DNA of 64,000 nt from the NCBI RefSeq assembly GCF_003477995.1, contig NZ_QUEM01000007.1:76048-140047 (forward strand). The letters are read 5' to 3'. Positions 61,021 to 64,000 of this stretch are shown here, in pieces. How positions within the stretch are numbered: position 1 is the first letter of the stretch; each line of letters opens with the position of its first letter. Origin of the DNA: Bacteroides sp. OF04-15BH. GTDB lineage: Bacteria > Bacteroidota > Bacteroidia > Bacteroidales > Bacteroidaceae. The notes beneath the pieces are model-generated. The model made no database searches. It saw only the letters and a list, made by a program, of their open reading frames with translations, and was not told where the DNA came from. The translations under genes were made by a program, and so were the position numbers.

Positions 61021-62009
61021 TCAGATTTATGGGCAGACAGGTTGCTTTGGCGCTTTCGGGAGGCGGTGCGCGGGGAATGGCTCACATTGGCGTAATCCGC
61101 GAACTCTTGTCAAGAGGCTATTCTATTCATTCCATATCCGGATGTTCCATCGGCTCTGTGGTAGGCGCTATGTATGCGATGGGTAAATTGCAGGAGTTTG
61201 CAGATTTCATTTTGGAAGATGGAGCTCAGGCTATTTTCTCACAGTTGGATTTTACCTTTTCCGATCAAGGCTTTATTAAAGGACAGAAACTGATAGAGCG
61301 TTTGCAGGAGTTTGCTCCAGACTGTAATTTGGAAGATTTGCCCGTAAGACTTAGTATTGTGGCCACAGATATGAATACCGGAGAAGATGTGGTTTATGAA
61401 ACCGGCAGTGTGTATCGGGCAATTCGTGCTTCGGTGGCCATACCGGCAGTGATTACCGCGGTGCATGAGGCGGATCGTTGGCTTGTAGACGGGGGTGTGG
61501 TAAATCCGTTGCCGTTGAATCTGCTTCATCGCAAGGAGGGGGATCTGCTGGTGGCTGTCAATCTATATGCGTCGCCGGTGTTTGAAACGGAAAATGTGGC
61601 CGATGTACCAGAGAAGACTGCTACTGAAGGAGGAGTTGTTTCCCAGATGCGCGCTCGTTGGTCGGAGCTGAAAGCCTGGAAAGGTAATCTGGTGCAGTCT
61701 GTATTTGACGATACGCATAAGAAAATGGGATACTTTACTACTTTGCGTTTAATGTCGGAACTGGCTTCCAAGCGTTTGGCCGAGGTGGCTATACAATCAG
61801 CTGCTGTTGATGCCTTGATTGAGATTCCGATAGCATCTTGCGGACTTTTCAGTTTTGCCGAGTGTGCCCGAATGATTCAAATGGGGCAGGAGCATACCCG
61901 TAATGTTCTGAATGTTTTGGAGGCGAAGGAAGAGACACGGAAGGATGGATCGTCCCCGAAGCGGTTCGATTGGCGTAAACTATTGCGGTTGTTGCACCGT
62001 AATGCTTGA
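61017..62009 (+). CDS. Patatin-like phospholipase
   Basis: This 330-residue lipid acyl hydrolase is of the RssA/NTE-like type. The oxyanion loop is SGGGARGMAHIGVIREL, the nucleophile elbow is SGCSIGSVVGAMYA (GxSxG with Ser) and the Asp of the dyad is in LVDGGVVNPLPL. There is no signal peptide, so a cytoplasmic or membrane-peripheral place is likely. ATG 61017 overlaps the upstream TGA (ATGA), indicating translational coupling; an ATG at 61029 (MGRQVALALSGG) is also possible. A terminator follows. Confidence 0.9.
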   Translation: MIRFMGRQVALALSGGGARGMAHIGVIRELLSRGYSIHSISGCSIGSVVGAMYAMGKLQEFADFILEDGAQAIFSQLDFTFSDQGFIKGQKLIERLQEFAPDCNLEDLPVRLSIVATDMNTGEDVVYETGSVYRAIRASVAIPAVITAVHEADRWLVDGGVVNPLPLNLLHRKEGDLLVAVNLYASPVFETENVADVPEKTATEGGVVSQMRARWSELKAWKGNLVQSVFDDTHKKMGYFTTLRLMSELASKRLAEVAIQSAAVDALIEIPIASCGLFSFAECARMIQMGQEHTRNVLNVLEAKEETRKDGSSPKRFDWRKLLRLLHRNA

Positions 62010-62028
62010 AAAAAGAATATTTTATGAC

Positions 62029-62080
62029 AAGGAAGATGCAGGTTTGCTGGGAACAGGCAGCTCTGCATCTTCCTTTTCTT
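62029..62080 (+). terminator. Intrinsic terminator after the patatin gene
   Basis: AAGGAAGATGCAG (62029-62041) pairs over 13 bp with CTGCATCTTCCTT (62063-62075); the long loop holds an inner GCTG/CAGC helix. TTTTCTT follows. Confidence 0.85.
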
Positions 62081-62104
62081 GTAATGTATTCTTCATCATC
62101 TGAT

Positions 62105-62159
62105 TCGGAAATCTATAAAAGAGTTTTTTCTTTTCTTTTTTCCTCGGAAAGATTTCCGA
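62105..62159. promoter_or_regulatory. TCGGAAA repeats forming a possible operator
   Basis: TCGGAAA occurs at 62105-62111 and at 62144-62150, and inverted (TTTCCGA) at 62153-62159. The last two make the palindrome TCGGAAA-GA-TTTCCGA. It sits where the -33 element of the next gene's promoter should be. Confidence 0.45.
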
Positions 62160-62176
62160 TTTTAAAACGGAACAGT

Positions 62177-62184
62177 TATATTTG
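62177..62184 (+). promoter_or_regulatory. -7 element of the T9SS-tail protein gene
   Basis: TATATTTG is an exact -7 match, 34 bp before ATG 62218. The -33 position lacks TTG and is covered by the TCGGAAA palindrome, so activation or repression at that site is plausible. Confidence 0.5.
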
Positions 62185-62217
62185 CTAAGGTGAAATGAAC
62201 TCTAAAATGATTAGCTT

Positions 62218-63444
62218 ATGAAAAATTTTACTTCTATTAAAAATTGGATGGCGTTCTCTTTCTTGTTGATGGGTGGAACAGCCATGGCGCAGACTAATTT
62301 GCTTTCTAATGCCAGCTTTGAAGAGTGGTCTGAAGATAAACCTGCCCATTGGGTATCTACAACAACAGCAAGTAATGGAACCATTTCTCAGTCTGCTGAG
62401 GCTCGCACCGGTTCTTCTTCTGTTCTGTTGAAAGGAACAAGCAGCAACAAGCGTTTGGGCTCTGAGGAAATGACTTTGAAAGCGGGAACCTACATCTTCT
62501 CTATTTATGCTAAGGCTGCAACAGAGGAGAATGCTTCTGCTCGTCCTGGATATGCTCCGGTAAACGAAGACGGAAGTATGGGCAATTATGAGTATGGTGT
62601 ATATCATAATGATATTACCAATGGCAAGTGGGTGCTCGTTGCCGATACCTTTACTTTAGACAAAGAGACAAAACTGAATCTGGTGTTGATGAATCCGAAG
62701 AATCCGGGAAAGGATTTGTTGCTCGATGATGCTTCTTTGACAACAGAAGATGGTGGTATCGTTGATGGTGGCGGTACTGTTGATCCGGAACCAACAGAAA
62801 AGGTTCTGTTTGAAAGCTCATTTGACAAAGGCGATGTTGCCGGATTTGAATTCAAGGATGTTGAAAAGGGTGACTTGGAGTATGTTTGGAAGGGCGATAG
62901 CTATGGTTATCTGAAAGCAAGTGCCTATGCCAATAAGGTGAACAATGTTGCCGAGTCTTGGGCTGTAAGTCCTGCCATTGATTTGAGTGCAGTTACAAAG
63001 GCTACTTTGAGCTTCCGTCATGCTTTGAACGTCTTGAACTCAGGAGTTGCTGCAGAGCATATCAAGGTATTTGCTTCTACAGACTACGCAGGTGATGTAG
63101 CTGCTGCCACTTGGACCGAGTTGACAATTGCGAATTATCCGGCTGGTAACAACTGGACTTTCGTGGATGCAGGTGATATCGATCTTACTGCTTATTGCGG
63201 TAAGAAAGTATATATCGCATATAAATATGTAAGTACTGCAGATGTTGCTCCAACTTGGGAGGTTGACAATATGAAGGTTGTTGCTCCAATTGCAAGTGGA
63301 ATTTCTTCTGTAGAAGATGCGGTTAACGCTCCTGTAGAGGTTTATACCCTGAATGGCGTTAAGGTCGGTTCTTCTTTGGATGGCCTGAAGAAAGGAATCT
63401 ATCTGGTAAAGAAAGGTAATAAAGTACAGAAGGTATTGAAGTAA
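62218..63444 (+). CDS. Secreted two-domain beta-sandwich protein with T9SS-like C-terminal tail
   Basis: The 408-residue protein has a signal peptide ending GTAMAQ. Domain 1 (about 25-180) begins NLLSNASFEEWSEDKPAHW and ends LLLDDASL, like carbohydrate-binding modules of the CBM4/9 type. A Gly/Pro linker (GGIVDGGGTVDPEPTEK) leads to domain 2 (about 195-365). It contains FESSFDKGDVAGFEF and AYKYVSTADVAPTWEVDN, like choice-of-anchor J domains. The last ~38 residues (VEVYTLNGVKVGSSL...GIYLVKKGNKVQKVLK) match the type A sorting tail of type IX secretion cargo. No catalytic motif is seen. It is a single gene between terminators. Confidence 0.82.
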   Translation: MKNFTSIKNWMAFSFLLMGGTAMAQTNLLSNASFEEWSEDKPAHWVSTTTASNGTISQSAEARTGSSSVLLKGTSSNKRLGSEEMTLKAGTYIFSIYAKAATEENASARPGYAPVNEDGSMGNYEYGVYHNDITNGKWVLVADTFTLDKETKLNLVLMNPKNPGKDLLLDDASLTTEDGGIVDGGGTVDPEPTEKVLFESSFDKGDVAGFEFKDVEKGDLEYVWKGDSYGYLKASAYANKVNNVAESWAVSPAIDLSAVTKATLSFRHALNVLNSGVAAEHIKVFASTDYAGDVAAATWTELTIANYPAGNNWTFVDAGDIDLTAYCGKKVYIAYKYVSTADVAPTWEVDNMKVVAPIASGISSVEDAVNAPVEVYTLNGVKVGSSLDGLKKGIYLVKKGNKVQKVLK

Positions 63445-63476
63445 TTCTACCTTTTATATCGTATCGTTTAATTAAT

Positions 63477-63515
63477 AAAAAGAGAACAGGTCGCATAGGC
63501 TTGTTCTCTTTTTTA
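63477..63515 (+). terminator. Intrinsic terminator
   Basis: AAAAGAGAACA (63477-63487) pairs with TGTTCTCTTTT (63502-63512), followed by TTT, around a 14-nt loop. It closes the preceding single gene. Confidence 0.88.
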
Positions 63516-64000
63516 TTTGATGTACTGGCTCAAACGATAAAGAAATTCAGAACGAAGAAAGATTCTTCTGAAAAATACGGATTCCAGTTCTTTCACTTAC
63601 AAAGAATCCTGTAAGTTCTGTTTTGAGTTATCGTTTCTTCATGCTTTTGTCTTTTGGAGTGGTTGAATCTCAAGTTTTAGGTTCACATTTGGATTTGCCG
63701 CGAAAGTTATCTGTTTTGGGAGAGGACTTCTGTTCTCTTTATATGTTTCTATAGTTCGTTTTTTAATTTATCCTGTTTTTGTTTGGGTATTTATGGAATG
63801 TTTTTTGAGCTAAAAACAGGCATATTTTGTTGCTGGACTGTAAACGATGAAAGAAAATATATTTTTTTTTGAAGATTTTTTCTCTTCTGATTTTATCACT
63901 TAAAACTATGTTATACAGCATATTAATCGGGCTTTTAAAGCAGTTTTAGGGGCTTTTGTAAGATTTCCCCTTGAAAAATTCTTTGGAAAATATTTGGTGG
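63516..64000. other. Non-coding region with nested inverted repeats
   Basis: No credible gene is seen in the final ~485 bases. An imperfect inverted repeat joins AAACGATAA...CAGAAC (63532-63553) with GTTCTG...TTATCGTTT (63615-63636). Inside it lies a 7-bp hairpin ACTTACA-AAGAATCC-TGTAAGT (63595-63616), which overlaps the right arm by two bases. The remainder is AT-rich, like the leader of a gene beyond the window. Confidence 0.5.

Noticed and set aside
1..64000. CRISPR arrays, integrases, prophage or transposon ends
   Set aside because: No regularly spaced repeats, recombinase motifs or matched terminal repeats were seen while reading both strands.

Overview
The window is chromosomal DNA from a member of the Bacteroidota, most likely Bacteroidaceae (Bacteroides/Phocaeicola-like). 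The evidence is SusC/SusD pairs, a fused LpxC-FabZ, surface-lipoprotein signals, adenosylcobalamin-dependent ribonucleotide reductase, AsnA, NusB of about 308 residues, DUF3276 and DUF5606 proteins, and several promoters of the Bacteroides form TTG-N19/20-TAnnTTTG. No insertion sequence, prophage, CRISPR array, rRNA or integrase was seen.

Layout. 1-9000: class II ribonucleotide reductase (cut by the window edge), nitroreductase, dnaA, an amidase-MCE pair, O6-alkylguanine repair protein, asnA, and tRNA-Arg(CCG). 9000-18500: pepT, a CPA2 antiporter, the rplY-pth-hslR operon, a PUR-like DUF3276 gene, and a nusB-yajC-ybbR-coaE-DUF5606 run. 18600-27940: a dense envelope operon (lpxD, lpxC-fabZ, lpxA, a pRiA4b ORF-3-like gene, miaA, PBP1A) ending with a PIF1-like helicase that carries TPRs.

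28446-45900 is the standout. Seven tightly packed same-strand genes encode three FAS1 (fasciclin) lipoproteins and two SusC/SusD pairs, in the order FAS1x4, SusC, SusD, FAS1x2, FAS1x2, SusC, SusD. They end at a strong terminator and follow a 505-bp palindrome-bearing leader. No glycoside hydrolase, protease, sulfatase or adjacent regulator is present, so this is not a conventional polysaccharide utilisation locus. It is bracketed by two paralogous PIF1-type helicases (25919-27940 and 46016-48187), whose stop codons both lie inside hairpins. I infer a surface capture/uptake or adhesion machine built on FAS1 domains.

48239-57819 is housekeeping on the minus strand: purM, a small membrane protein, prfA and pyrF, then phoH, purC, menaquinone methyltransferase, aroE, a hydrolase, a TPM protein and LemA. 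57820-64000 is on the plus strand: a long leader with a possible small RNA or attenuator, a VanW protein, an unknown lipoprotein, a DUF5715-patatin pair with overlapping ends, and a secreted two-domain protein with a T9SS-like C-terminal tail. The last ~490 bases are non-coding.

Coordinates, motifs and repeats were read by eye. Family names rest on recognised motifs, not on a database search.
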